64,000 nt of DNA from Leishmania mexicana MHOM/GT/2001/U1103 (lineage: Eukaryota; Euglenozoa; Kinetoplastea; Trypanosomatida; Trypanosomatidae). The position numbers and the translations under genes are program-made. Location: NCBI RefSeq assembly GCF_000234665.1, contig NC_018316.1:372001-436000 (forward strand). The letters are read 5' to 3'. This document shows, piece after piece, positions 41,232-51,703 of the stretch. Numbering within the stretch: the stretch's first letter is position 1; each line of letters begins with the position of its first letter. The notes beneath the pieces are model-generated. The model did not search any database. It was given only the letters and a program-made list of their open reading frames with translations, and was not told where the DNA came from.

Positions 41232-43691
41232 ATGTCATCGGCAGGAAACCATCCCGTGTACACGCACCTTTTCCGGCCGTGCCGCGTGGGCCAGCCGACC
41301 ATGAAGAACCGCATGGTCATGGCGCCGCTGACGCGGTGCCGCGCCGATGACAACCACGTGCCGACTGCCATCATGGCGGAATACTACGCCTCTCGCGCCT
41401 CGATGGGGATGATTATCACGGAGGCTATTATGGTTCAGCGCAACTACTCCGGCTTTGCGTATGAACCCGGCCTGTACTCGGCGGAGCAGGTGGAAGCGTG
41501 GCGCACCATCACGGAGGCTGTCCACGCACGTGGTGGGCTGATCGCGGCTCAGATTTACCACGCGGGCCGCGCCACCACACCGGCCAACCTCACGTCCGCT
41601 GGCGTGGTGCCGATGGGTCCGTCCGCGGTGGGCATTCCACCCGAGGTTCAGCAGTGCATTGCTCAGTGGAGCCGCGACGGCAAGGCGCAGGCCTACTCGC
41701 AGTGCATCTATGCGATGACGTCGGCCGAGATCGGCGCCGCGGTGAAGTCCTTCACCCGCGCAGCTCGCAACGCAATGGCTGCCGGGTTTGACGCGGTAGA
41801 AATCCACGCCGGGGGTGGCTACCTGCTGGACTCTTTCCTGCGGGACGCGGCTAACCTGCGCACGGACGAGTACGGGGGCACCATGGAGAACCGGTCGCGC
41901 TTTCTCCTGGAGGTCGTCGACGCCGTGGCAGCGGCCATCAAGCCGGACCGCGTTGGGGTGCGTCTGACGCCGCTGGACACATTCAATGGCGAAGAAGACC
42001 GCCGGCCCGAGGCGCTCACCACGTACGTGTGCCAGCAGCTCGACGCTCGCAAGATTGCCTTCGTGGACATCGTCCGTGGGGACTCGAGGACTAATGGGCC
42101 GGGGAGCGCAGAGGTGTGGGTGCGCCGCTCCTTCGGCGGCGCTGTCCTGGCGGGCCAGGGGTACGCGTCGATGGACATGGCCGAGCAGGCGATCGCGGAC
42201 GGCGCCGTCGACGCCGTGCTCTTTGGCGCGCAGGCTATCTCGAACCCCGACCTCGTCTGGCGAGTCCTCACAAACGCCCCGTTTAACCGTGCCGATGCGT
42301 CCACCTTGTTCACGCGGGGCAGCAAGGGGTACATTGACTATCCCGTCCGCGAGCCGCCCAACTTCTCCGATCCGCGGGCCCTGGACGGCACGAAGGCTTG
42401 CTCTGAGGGGGACAGCAGCCGTCGCTCCTTGTGCCAGCGCTCCACCTCCATGAAGATGCCGGCGAAGGGGCGTCCATACTGTGCGGTATCGCAGCCGCTG
42501 CTGGTTGGCGCGACGACAATGAAGAACCGTCTTGTCATGGGCCCGATGCCTCGCCAGCGGTGCGATGCGCAGCAGTGCCCGACCGCCATGATGGAAGCCT
42601 ACTACGCACGCCGCGCCAGTTACGGTCTGATTATCAGCGAGCCGTGCGAGGTACAACCCCGTTACAACACGTACGTTCGGGGTGCGGCCATCTCGACGAA
42701 GGCGCAGGTGCAGGCCTGGCGCAAGATCACGGATGCCGTGCATCGGGAGGGAGGCGTCATGTACTGCCAGCTGCACCACGGGGGTCGGGCAACGCTGCCG
42801 TGCAACACTGGCAACGGCAAAGCCGAGCGGGCTGTGGGCCCCACGACGCGGGGCATCTCGGCCGACTGCCGCTGTCCAGCCGCCTTCGCCGCAGACGGAA
42901 ACGACCAGCCATATCCTGCCGAGGTGGTGAGACTGAGTGCGGAGAGGCTCAAGTGGATTGTGAAGCTGTACGTTGCGGCGGCGAAGAACGCGATGGTAGC
43001 CGGCTTTGACGGTGTCGAGATCCACGCCGGTGGTGGCTACCTGATTGACCAGTTCCTGCGCAAGTGCAGCAACACCCGCGACGACGACTACGGCGGCTCG
43101 CCTGCAGGCCGCTGCCGACTGCTGGATGAGATTGTGGACGCAGTGGCCGCGGCCATCGGCCGGCGGCGGGTCGGCGTGCGCGTATCCCCGACGGATCTCT
43201 CCAAGGGGATGAAGGACACCGATCAAGACGTGGTGGCAGAGACCGTTGCGACGCACATGGCGGAGCGCAAGATCGCTTACATGACCGTGGCGAGCGGCAG
43301 TGACGGGTACTTCTACGGGCCAGTGCCTGTCTCCATCCTGAAGAAGGTCCTGCAGCACTTTGGCGGTGTTGTCATGTGCGACGACAACATCAGCCTGGCC
43401 GAGGCAGAGAAGCGCGTGGTGGCGGATGCCGTGCAGGGCGTGTGCATCACACTGGGCGCAATCGCGAACCCGGACATCATGAACCGAGCCATCCACGGCG
43501 TTGCACCCGCCGAGCCGGACATGCACACTCTCTTCACGCATAGCAGCGACGGCTACGACGCGTACCCGACGTATGCGGAGCTGCGGAGGGGGGCGTGGGC
43601 GGAGCAAGCGCGCCAGTCCGCGGTGAGCAGAGCCCACTACTCCTCTGAGATTTCGAATCGAAGCACACCTCTGGCGGTGAACAACAAGTAG
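41232..43691 (+). CDS. Tandem two-domain OYE-family flavin oxidoreductase
   Basis: The protein has 819 residues. The ATG at 41232 aligns with the start of the single-domain neighbour. Two complete OYE barrels lie head to tail (about 1-375 and 418-790), each with a first strand (MKNRMVMAPLTRCRAD; MKNRLVMGPMPRQRCD), an (H/Y)H(A/G)GR motif, VGVR and NPD. The first domain keeps the FMN-contact Thr34. The second has Pro440 there. Both keep the catalytic His (192; 598) and Tyr (197; 603), but the Asn that normally follows the His is Gly in both (HAGG; G195, G601). The fold and FMN binding are therefore likely, at least in domain 1. Substrate range is probably altered, and domain 2 may be weakened. 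No targeting signal is visible. Duplication from the neighbour and internal fusion is the simplest origin. Confidence 0.93.
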   Translation: MSSAGNHPVYTHLFRPCRVGQPTMKNRMVMAPLTRCRADDNHVPTAIMAEYYASRASMGMIITEAIMVQRNYSGFAYEPGLYSAEQVEAWRTITEAVHARGGLIAAQIYHAGRATTPANLTSAGVVPMGPSAVGIPPEVQQCIAQWSRDGKAQAYSQCIYAMTSAEIGAAVKSFTRAARNAMAAGFDAVEIHAGGGYLLDSFLRDAANLRTDEYGGTMENRSRFLLEVVDAVAAAIKPDRVGVRLTPLDTFNGEEDRRPEALTTYVCQQLDARKIAFVDIVRGDSRTNGPGSAEVWVRRSFGGAVLAGQGYASMDMAEQAIADGAVDAVLFGAQAISNPDLVWRVLTNAPFNRADASTLFTRGSKGYIDYPVREPPNFSDPRALDGTKACSEGDSSRRSLCQRSTSMKMPAKGRPYCAVSQPLLVGATTMKNRLVMGPMPRQRCDAQQCPTAMMEAYYARRASYGLIISEPCEVQPRYNTYVRGAAISTKAQVQAWRKITDAVHREGGVMYCQLHHGGRATLPCNTGNGKAERAVGPTTRGISADCRCPAAFAADGNDQPYPAEVVRLSAERLKWIVKLYVAAAKNAMVAGFDGVEIHAGGGYLIDQFLRKCSNTRDDDYGGSPAGRCRLLDEIVDAVAAAIGRRRVGVRVSPTDLSKGMKDTDQDVVAETVATHMAERKIAYMTVASGSDGYFYGPVPVSILKKVLQHFGGVVMCDDNISLAEAEKRVVADAVQGVCITLGAIANPDIMNRAIHGVAPAEPDMHTLFTHSSDGYDAYPTYAELRRGAWAEQARQSAVSRAHYSSEISNRSTPLAVNNK

Positions 43692-46061
43692 ACCCTCCAA
43701 GCCTCTTTTGTACACTGACCACAGCGCGGCCACATCGACCAGCCGGGGAACCCAAGCAACCCTCCCTCTGCTCGAAACACCGAGAGTAGGCGCGCCTCCA
43801 CTGCTGCGCGTGGGGCCAGCGCGGAGTCCGACCATGTCTCTCCGGTTTAGATGTATGTTGACAGTTGCGCGAGCCGACCTGAGTGCGTGGCGCTGCGTTA
43901 GCGTCGAGGTAAACCGTCGAGGCGGCACGCCGCACTGCAGACGACCCCGAAGACACAGTAAAAGAAGCCTTGCGATGTTGCGCTCTCCGTCTACTGTGTG
44001 GAGGCCCTCGCCTTCCCTTCACGCACTGCTTGACCCACGCATACATGGACATGCGCTCTGTACGCAGACATTCACCAAACTGATACCTTCCCCCACCCCT
44101 CCCTGCACCGCTCTCTCCCCCCGCCCATCACTTGATCTGTCGCTGCTGCCTTTCCTCCATGTTTAGCGCGCATGTTGTTGTAGCAAAACTGGTCGGCGTG
44201 CATATATTGGCAGCCGTGCCGCGTGCGTTTCCCCCTCCTCCCCTCCTCCTCCCCCCGCGACATTATTTTTCGTTTCGATTGTTTACTACACTCACCATTC
44301 TGGCCTCGCTTCGCTTGTTGTATTTCTTGATCTCCGCGCCTCTGTCTGGCGGCACGGGGCGAGTGAGAGTGAGCAGGGGAGGGTGGTGGTGGGTTTGCCG
44401 CTCCTTTCCTCCCCCTCTCTGTCTATGCCTCCCCGCCCACCCGCACCTCTTTAATATGTGCGCACTGCGCCACGCACACGCACACCCTCCCTCCCTCCCT
44501 CCCCTGGCTTCCCGCGCATTCTGCTCCCTCGCTTCTCTCTTGACGTTCCGGCCCTGTTGCCCAGTTACGTGTCTTTCTGTGTCACAAACTCGTGTCTGCT
44601 CGCCACACGGGTGCGCGTGAGCGTGGCGCCTGCGCACACGTGCAGACACGTACACATATAGTTGTGCGTGCGTGCACCGCACCCTTATTCCCTTCCTCCC
44701 ACTCTAAGCATACACACACGCATATATATATATATTATTCGTATTATGTTTTCGTTCCTCGTAGCGGACTCCCCCCCGTGCCCGCTGGAGCCGCCTGATC
44801 CTCTCCCCTTCCTCTCCCGCTCTATGTGATGGCCCGCTGCTTGTGACGCACCGCGCCTTGTGCCTCGACGACGAAGTAGCGCGTCGACTCTCTCCTTTAT
44901 ATACATACATACGGTTTTCGGCGTTTTCCTTGTGGTTTGCGCGTACGCGGCGGCGTGTCTGCCAGTGAGCGCTGCGCCATGCTCTCTGCCGGCCGGCCGG
45001 CCGCGGCGGCTCCGGACTTCTCCAGCTTGCGCTTTACTGTTCGAATGCGGTTTGCGGGTGGGTGGGAGCGAGCGGGCCGCGTTGCTCCGGCGCTCTCGCC
45101 CCCTTCCCCCTTGCGCACCGTTTAAAAAACAAATACTGGTCCCGCCCGCACGCACGCTTGCGTCAGCTGTGGCCCGTTCAGGACATGCGGCCCACGCCTC
45201 GTCGCCTTTCGTGCTTCACTGCTTTCTGCCGTTGCTTGTCTTTGGCACCCTCCACCTCACCTCACCTCACCCCGCCACCCTCCCCCTCGCCAACCTTTCC
45301 CTCTCCACACTCCCCCATCTGAACTGGCCCTCCCAACCTTTTCATTGTCGTGCTCTCCCACTCTCTCACCGCGTCCATCTCCGACGTACGCCTCCGCACC
45401 CGCTCACAACCGCGGAAGTGCCGACGCTCGCCGAGTTCTCGAGTGTGACGTTGCAGCGAGGCAAGCCCATGAGCGTACGCGCTGATAGAGAAGAATCCCC
45501 CTCAGACAACACTCAAAACGTGAAGGCGAACACACGCGCACGCACACGCGTCTTTCTGTCTCTGTCTCTCTCCTGGTCGTTTGGCACTGTCGTGCGCTGA
45601 GTAGCTCCGCCGCTGTAGATCACTTGCAGCGCAACTCGCGTGCCTCTGCGCGCCCGTGCGAGCGTACCCCCCCCCCCCCCACGTGCTGAAGTGGCGACAC
45701 GGGGACGGCGTATCCATTCATCCATTTCTACATGACCTTGTCCGTGCAACACGCACATACACATACACATACACTGAGCTACATGTGCTACGCTGCCACG
45801 CACAGACTAGGGTGCGAGGGGAAAAGAAAGAATCGCGTGCGATCGGGGTGCGTACCCGTGCTGGGCTCTCGGACTGGGACTCTGCTCTCTGGGCGTGTTT
45901 TTCGTTGTTGCCGTCCTTCTGCTCTCGCTTCGCAGCACGACGCGCCCTCCCTCTCCCTCCCCCTCCCCCTTCCCGCCGTCACGTCAGCGCTGTGTGTGTG
46001 TGTGCCTTCCCTGTGGTGCTCCCCTCCTACCACGTGATCGGTTGTCTGTGGAGGGCTGCCG
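43692..46061. other. Intergenic spacer
   Basis: About 2.4 kb. Pyrimidine tracts lie at 44230-44270, 44480-44530 and 45940-45975, with a TA run at 44723-44738 and a C13-type run near 45666-45680. The last pyrimidine tract lies about 90 bases before the next ATG and is the likely splice region. No gene is supported. Confidence 0.65.
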
Positions 46062-49000
46062 ATGAACACCGCTCGCACCCCTGGCGTCGCCGCCAAGGAG
46101 CGCAGAGCGTCTTACAGCCGTGACGGTGTGAGGGCGCGCTCGCTACGCTCGAGGTCAAAGTTGCCGCGAGAGCTCACGCCGGCAAAACAGGGGCAGCAGC
46201 CATCTCCGCAAGTCAACCCCTCCGTTTACGATGCCCCGAATGGGGCAGCCGTAACGCGGCTCTGTCCTCGCCGAGCCAACAGTGCCACACTGACAAAGAC
46301 GCAGGCGCTAAGCTCGTTGACTCGAGCCCCCTCCTCACCCATGTTGTGGTGCGTGGGCTCCGGTCACGGTGCAGACGTCGATGGCATCGCCGCCGATGCT
46401 GTCGCTGGCTCAGCCAGTCTTATGCGTCGACCGTCACAAACTTCACCGTTCCCACCCACAATAGCGGAGCAGATCCATCGCATGCGCCACCTCCTGCGTG
46501 AGGTGAAGCTCCCCTTCATGGATGTGCACCTCATAGAGACGTACCTGTTCCACCTCGCGCGGAGCACGCCCCCTACGGAATCCATCGGCAAAGAAGCCAC
46601 CTCCGATGTGCCCGTATCGGGGGGCCGGGCACGCCCGGAACCTGGTATCTGCCCTGAAGCCACACGACCGCCTCCGCCCACACTGCCAGGGGTCGGGCCG
46701 AAAAGCACTACCGCGGCAAGGCCTGTCGCCGTGGCAACCATCTCCCGCGCACCTAGGCCCGAGGTGGCCGAGGGATCAAAAGCAGAGCTCTACTCTGGCT
46801 TCAAGGCGTCTACGTGGGACAGCGAGAGACACCAAGACGGACACACCGACAACGCGGCAGCTGGTAGAACACCACCGCGGTGGGGGTCGAAGCGGATAGC
46901 CGATGATGACTGCTTCGCAACTGCACAAGCAGATCGGCACGCGAAGGCCCTTGGCCCCTGTCCGTCTACCACAGACCCCCCCAACACCATCGACAAGGTC
47001 GACGTCATGAACTGCGCACAGGCAGAGGAAGACCATCCCCGTCCACCACCGCGTCCACCACGGCCCCCGCGCTGTGACGAGCGGCCGCAGCCGTCGTCAC
47101 ATACCGCTGCGGTCAGCCGCAGCACCCCCGCAGAAAGTTGCGCGCAGCAGCAGCAGCACATGCCGGCACCTTTTCCGCTCTCCCTGCTGGGTATGATGGA
47201 GCGTGTGTTGAGGGGGTACAAGGCAGCACTCGCTGTCGCGCTACGTGCTGTCATGCATCGAGAGGCGGTGTGGACGGCGCTCCAGCAGTTTCTGAACGTG
47301 GTGCGCTCGGACTGGGCGCCGTTAGCGGCTCATGTATCAGAGGTGGCTGCGCCTGTCGCGTCACGGGAACATGGTAAATCGAATAGGGCTGCGAAGGGGA
47401 CGCTCGGCTCCTCTGGTATCTCGGAGGCCCTGCCGAGGGTACGTTCGCCGCGTGATGGTGTGGGCAGCTCCGGCGATATGGCCGTCGGCGCTTGCCGATC
47501 GGAGGCGCTCGTGTCTCCGCCCTACACGGCACATGGAATGAGCTCGTCGGCCAGCATGGCAGAGAGCGATGGTGGCAACCCGAAGCGTGGCCCAACGCCG
47601 GAAAAGCAGGCGCCCTTGCACACATCGTCCGACCGAACCGGAACAGTCGTCGACGGGGAGACCACGCGAAGCAGCAGCGCCACATTGCTCAAGAGCACCG
47701 TCCCGCCTGCTGAGAGCGCTGCTCGCCATGAGGACACCGGTGTGCGCACAACCAGCTGTGAGAGCGAAGGGCACGCCGACATTCGCGCGCAACCACCCGA
47801 GGCTACCGGCGGTGCAGAGAAAGGCCGCCATCCGCGTGGGCAGCAGTGCCCATCGCTGCGCCTCTCTGTTGAGTCCCTCCGACAGACATCTGCGCAGTTC
47901 GCCGGTGGAGCCGCGAACGAAGCAGCGTCGTTGGACGGCTCTCTACCGTGCAAGGCTCAGCCACCGCCACCGAGGACTGCACCACGACTGCTTAGCGTCC
48001 CTATCTCCACGCCGCCATCTAGAGCGAGTGCTGCGAGGGATGCCGCTAGCGCGCTTGCGCCGGCTCGCGCGCGCTCGGTGGCCGCCCAAAGCCGTAGGAC
48101 TCTTGACCGTGCAGACCCGCTCCGCTCATCTGGAGCAGGGGGGGCCGTGCATAGCACTGCCGCGCAGCGAACGCTCGCCCTTCGCCATGCGTTTCTAGCA
48201 TTGCCTAGCAAACAGCAGGCCTGTCGTGCGCATCAATCTACCACGCCCGCTGATGGGACTCGCCGCCGCTCTCACTCGGCGCCGTGCGTGACAGAGGCCG
48301 CGTTTTACTCCCCTTCTCCGCCGTGTGATTCCTCGTTTTTCGTGACACCGCGCGCGCGGATAATGGCCAGGCACGGGGCCGAGGCAGGCGGTGTCCCTTT
48401 GCGTACAAGGCGATTAGTGCTCCACCCCGGCGATTCCGTGTCGCCGATGACGGCGCGGGTGTATCGTCCGCTGCACGCGTCGTCTGCGTCGTCGGCTCCG
48501 TGGCGGCAGGAGCTGCACGATGCGTCTCAGGTGACTCGTCGAGCAGGAAGTGAGCGTACCGCGCGGCCACACAGCGGTCTTGTGCCGTCTCTCGGCATGC
48601 GCCTGCACGCGGTCTCCCGACAGGTGTACGCGGACTGCCTCTATCACTACCTCTATTACCTCCAGCGTACCACCCTCGCCGTAGTGGAGGCCGTCGATGA
48701 ACTGCGGCGTCACCACCTCTCGCACGCTGCTCCGTTCGTAGTCGAGCGCCGCAACTACCTCCTCGAGGTGCTGATGCAGACATCGGTGCTGGCATGTGAC
48801 GCGGCGGTGCAGTGGCTGATGCATGAGAGCACCCTCGAGAGCGATGGTGATTTGACGGGTGGAGGCGATCAGCGCCCTGTCGCTGGCCAGCCCAGCGACT
48901 TGACCAGCGACGCGGCGTACTGCTCGACGCTGCTGCCCGGAGCGGCACAACAAGCCTGCGACCATGTCTCTGACGCGAGGCGATGGACACCTGAGATGCC

Positions 49001-49868
49001 GTGCCCCACCTCTTCTCGCCAGTGTGGTGCCGCACCCGCGCAGGAGATTGAACCCGCAGGCGAGAGAGCCGCTCAGCGCGCCTTGCAGCGCGCTGTCGCG
49101 CGTGGTCAGTGGCCTGAACAGTTTCTGCGAGCGCCGCTGATGAGCACCCATGCTAGTCTCGCCCGGTATGCGGCGACCCCACGCTTTCTTGCCCGACTGG
49201 ACGAAGCTCCGAGCACCAGCCCAGGTGCGCGCCAGGAGACCACATCACGTGCTACACAACCTGGCGACGGCGGCCGCGCTCAGAACTCGGTGCCCACGAC
49301 TACTCCGCCGGCGTCAGTGTCCCTATCGCCCTTGCGTCTGGTACTGCCGGCAGACGTGCTGGATATCTACGGGGGCGACGCTGCTGCACCGGAGGATGAG
49401 CGACACGAAGCAAGGATCGCGAGCCCCTATTCCGTTCGCTCGGGCGCAGCGCCTTCGGCTGCCGCCCTGGGCCGGCGTCTGGAGAGCGGCGAGCACCTTT
49501 TACATCTTGAGGTGGCAACACAGCTCGCGTATTTGCAGACGTGCATGCAGTGTGTGCTGCAGCACGAGTACATGGTCTATCTGCGCGGGATGTCGGAGGT
49601 GCACCGGCGCTTTTACGCAGACGAGAGGGCGATGGGGATGCTTCGCCACGGCGCAGCGGGGCAGGTATGTGCGACGGACTGTGAGAAGACGGGTGCCGCA
49701 GTGACGCATGTTGGCAGTCCTGCACAGCGCGGCAGCGCTGACGTCACAATGACGCGTGACCGCTACGACCGCGTGTCTATCAAGGATGAGCTCTTGCGGG
49801 CGGACTGGATGAGGGAACTGCAGGAATCGTGGCGACTTCTAATGTCAGGCAGCAGCAGTGTAGCGTAG
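46062..49868 (+). CDS. Large protein of unknown function (1268 aa)
   Basis: The first ATG of the frame follows a pyrimidine tract and is taken as the start. The N-terminus is basic (RRASYSRDGVRARSLRSRSK). Low-complexity Pro/Ser/Ala sequence alternates with helical islands: about 137-175 (IAEQIHRMRHLLREVKLPFM), 370-430 (LLGMMERVLRGYKAALAVAL), 845-920 (VYADCLYHYLYYLQRT through LACDAAVQWLMHES), 1145-1190 (LEVATQLAYLQTCMQCVLQH), and a C-terminal KDELLRADWMRELQESW. The islands are rich in Leu, His and Tyr, resemble helical-bundle segments, and may pack together. No signal peptide, membrane span or known motif is seen. Length, continuity and the ordered islands support a real gene. Confidence 0.85.
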   Translation: MNTARTPGVAAKERRASYSRDGVRARSLRSRSKLPRELTPAKQGQQPSPQVNPSVYDAPNGAAVTRLCPRRANSATLTKTQALSSLTRAPSSPMLWCVGSGHGADVDGIAADAVAGSASLMRRPSQTSPFPPTIAEQIHRMRHLLREVKLPFMDVHLIETYLFHLARSTPPTESIGKEATSDVPVSGGRARPEPGICPEATRPPPPTLPGVGPKSTTAARPVAVATISRAPRPEVAEGSKAELYSGFKASTWDSERHQDGHTDNAAAGRTPPRWGSKRIADDDCFATAQADRHAKALGPCPSTTDPPNTIDKVDVMNCAQAEEDHPRPPPRPPRPPRCDERPQPSSHTAAVSRSTPAESCAQQQQHMPAPFPLSLLGMMERVLRGYKAALAVALRAVMHREAVWTALQQFLNVVRSDWAPLAAHVSEVAAPVASREHGKSNRAAKGTLGSSGISEALPRVRSPRDGVGSSGDMAVGACRSEALVSPPYTAHGMSSSASMAESDGGNPKRGPTPEKQAPLHTSSDRTGTVVDGETTRSSSATLLKSTVPPAESAARHEDTGVRTTSCESEGHADIRAQPPEATGGAEKGRHPRGQQCPSLRLSVESLRQTSAQFAGGAANEAASLDGSLPCKAQPPPPRTAPRLLSVPISTPPSRASAARDAASALAPARARSVAAQSRRTLDRADPLRSSGAGGAVHSTAAQRTLALRHAFLALPSKQQACRAHQSTTPADGTRRRSHSAPCVTEAAFYSPSPPCDSSFFVTPRARIMARHGAEAGGVPLRTRRLVLHPGDSVSPMTARVYRPLHASSASSAPWRQELHDASQVTRRAGSERTARPHSGLVPSLGMRLHAVSRQVYADCLYHYLYYLQRTTLAVVEAVDELRRHHLSHAAPFVVERRNYLLEVLMQTSVLACDAAVQWLMHESTLESDGDLTGGGDQRPVAGQPSDLTSDAAYCSTLLPGAAQQACDHVSDARRWTPEMPCPTSSRQCGAAPAQEIEPAGERAAQRALQRAVARGQWPEQFLRAPLMSTHASLARYAATPRFLARLDEAPSTSPGARQETTSRATQPGDGGRAQNSVPTTTPPASVSLSPLRLVLPADVLDIYGGDAAAPEDERHEARIASPYSVRSGAAPSAAALGRRLESGEHLLHLEVATQLAYLQTCMQCVLQHEYMVYLRGMSEVHRRFYADERAMGMLRHGAAGQVCATDCEKTGAAVTHVGSPAQRGSADVTMTRDRYDRVSIKDELLRADWMRELQESWRLLMSGSSSVA

Positions 49869-51703
49869 AGCCGAAGCCAGCGCCAGCTCACATGGCGCGC
49901 CTGCACCGACCGACACAAACGCCTCCCTGCACACGTTTTCTCCTTCCTCCTCCCCTTTCCTTCCCGCAACCTTTCTGTGACTGCATGGCGGCGGATAGCG
50001 TGCGCGCACTTTGCGTCTAGGACGGGGGGTCGAGGCGCTCCACACCTCGAACGGAGGCAGCCCAGAATGTTCCTTGGTCGTTCGACAAAGCCTCTCTTCC
50101 TCACACGTACGTGACGACGGATGGGTGCGTGCGGGTGTCTGCCCCGACCCATCCCCCTCCTCTGTCGTTTTGGTCGACTGTTTTCCGTATGAATGTGCTG
50201 CTTGGGCGTATGTCCCGCCGAGCTCTGCATGGCAGAGGGGGTGCCGCGGGTCACTACCCCCGGCCTTCCTTCTCCATCGTCCTCCCCGGCTGATATAGAT
50301 GAATGTGTTGCTTGCTTTCGCCTGTGGCTGTCGGGAGGGCCCTCTCGCTCGTCTCCACGTCCGCCCCTCGCGCCACACGAGCGTGTTGGCAGCGCGTGAG
50401 CGCTAACTGTTTTTCGTTTCGTTTTGCACGCGTGTATGTGTGCTTGCTTGCTTGCCTTCAAAGTCATCGTATCAACGGCATGCGCTTTATCTGTACTGCG
50501 AGGGAGAAAGGGGCGGGACGTCCCTTCTCCCCCACCAACGCATCGAGGACTCCCCCCTCATGGTAGATAGACGCAGAGACGCAACGCATGGCGCCGTCCA
50601 CAGCAGGCGAGGGCCCGCACAGGGACAGAAAACAAGCCGTCAACTTCCATCAAGCACAAGTGTGTGTCAGGAGGGCGTGCTCGAAAGGATGGCCGCTGTA
50701 GGGGGGTTGCTGTCTAAGCTGGCATATTGCGGTGGTCGCCACGTGCGTACTGGTCTCGCTAGAAGCGCAACGGTGGCGCGTGATGGGTCTGACGCTCGCA
50801 GCGTGTTCCGCTTGCAGCTCTACGTGGCAGCATGGTCTCGGTGTGCTCGCCCCCCATCCTTCATGCATATGTCCGCCATTCCATCTGTGGTGCTCGCCTC
50901 CTTTTTATTTTTTCTGCCGCCGCCACTCGCCGACGTTTCGACTCCGTCGGACGGACGCACATGCGCCCATCGAGTCCCCGTGCGTTGCCTTCGGTACTTC
51001 GTAAGCTCACGGCACGCGTTAAGGGTGTTTCTGCTGCACACGCCGCAAGGAGAGGGCTACGGGTAACTCACCTGTCCAACTCTCCCGTCGGCCCCCTTCT
51101 CTCCTCCGCCCCTCTACGCTTACCGAATTTTCTTCGCGCAACCCCCTCCACCCCCGACCCCCCTTTCTCGACACCTGAGGATGTACATTGGTGCGGACAG
51201 CAGCTGACACCTTCGTCCACATACACACACACACACACACACACGAGGAGAAGGGGACGGCGGCTGCTTTCTCCTCTCTCCTGCTGTCTTTCCTTGTCGT
51301 CTGTTTGCCGTTGCTGTCGGACGTGGTGCCCATTTTACGCACGCCTTTCCACGGCACAGACAACTTTACATGGATCGTCGCTGTGGGGGAGCCAAAGAGG
51401 CGTTAGGTCAACGGAAGACAAAGCCGGGCGCGCGCGTGCGAGAGACAGTGAGCCAACGCGTCACGCCGGCGCCCATTCGTGCGCTCTCGCCGTGAATTAT
51501 ACTCTGGCTGACCGCTCCTAAACAGGAAGCCGTCGGTATCCGTCTCTGTCCGTGTGCGCATGGTGGCGCAGCGAGGAAGGAGGTGACAGACGAGATCTTG
51601 TGTCCCGCCTCTCACGCACTTGCGTCGCTGGACCACCGCGCCTTCCCCCCTCTCGACACACCTCTCCAAAATCGCGTCTTTCGCTGCGTTGCGGTGCGCA
51701 GAC
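49869..51703. other. Intergenic spacer
   Basis: About 1.8 kb with C/T tracts (49930-49970, 51080-51175) and a short CA run at 51224-51244. A pyrimidine-rich stretch at about 51640-51690 lies just before the next start. No gene is visible. Confidence 0.65.
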
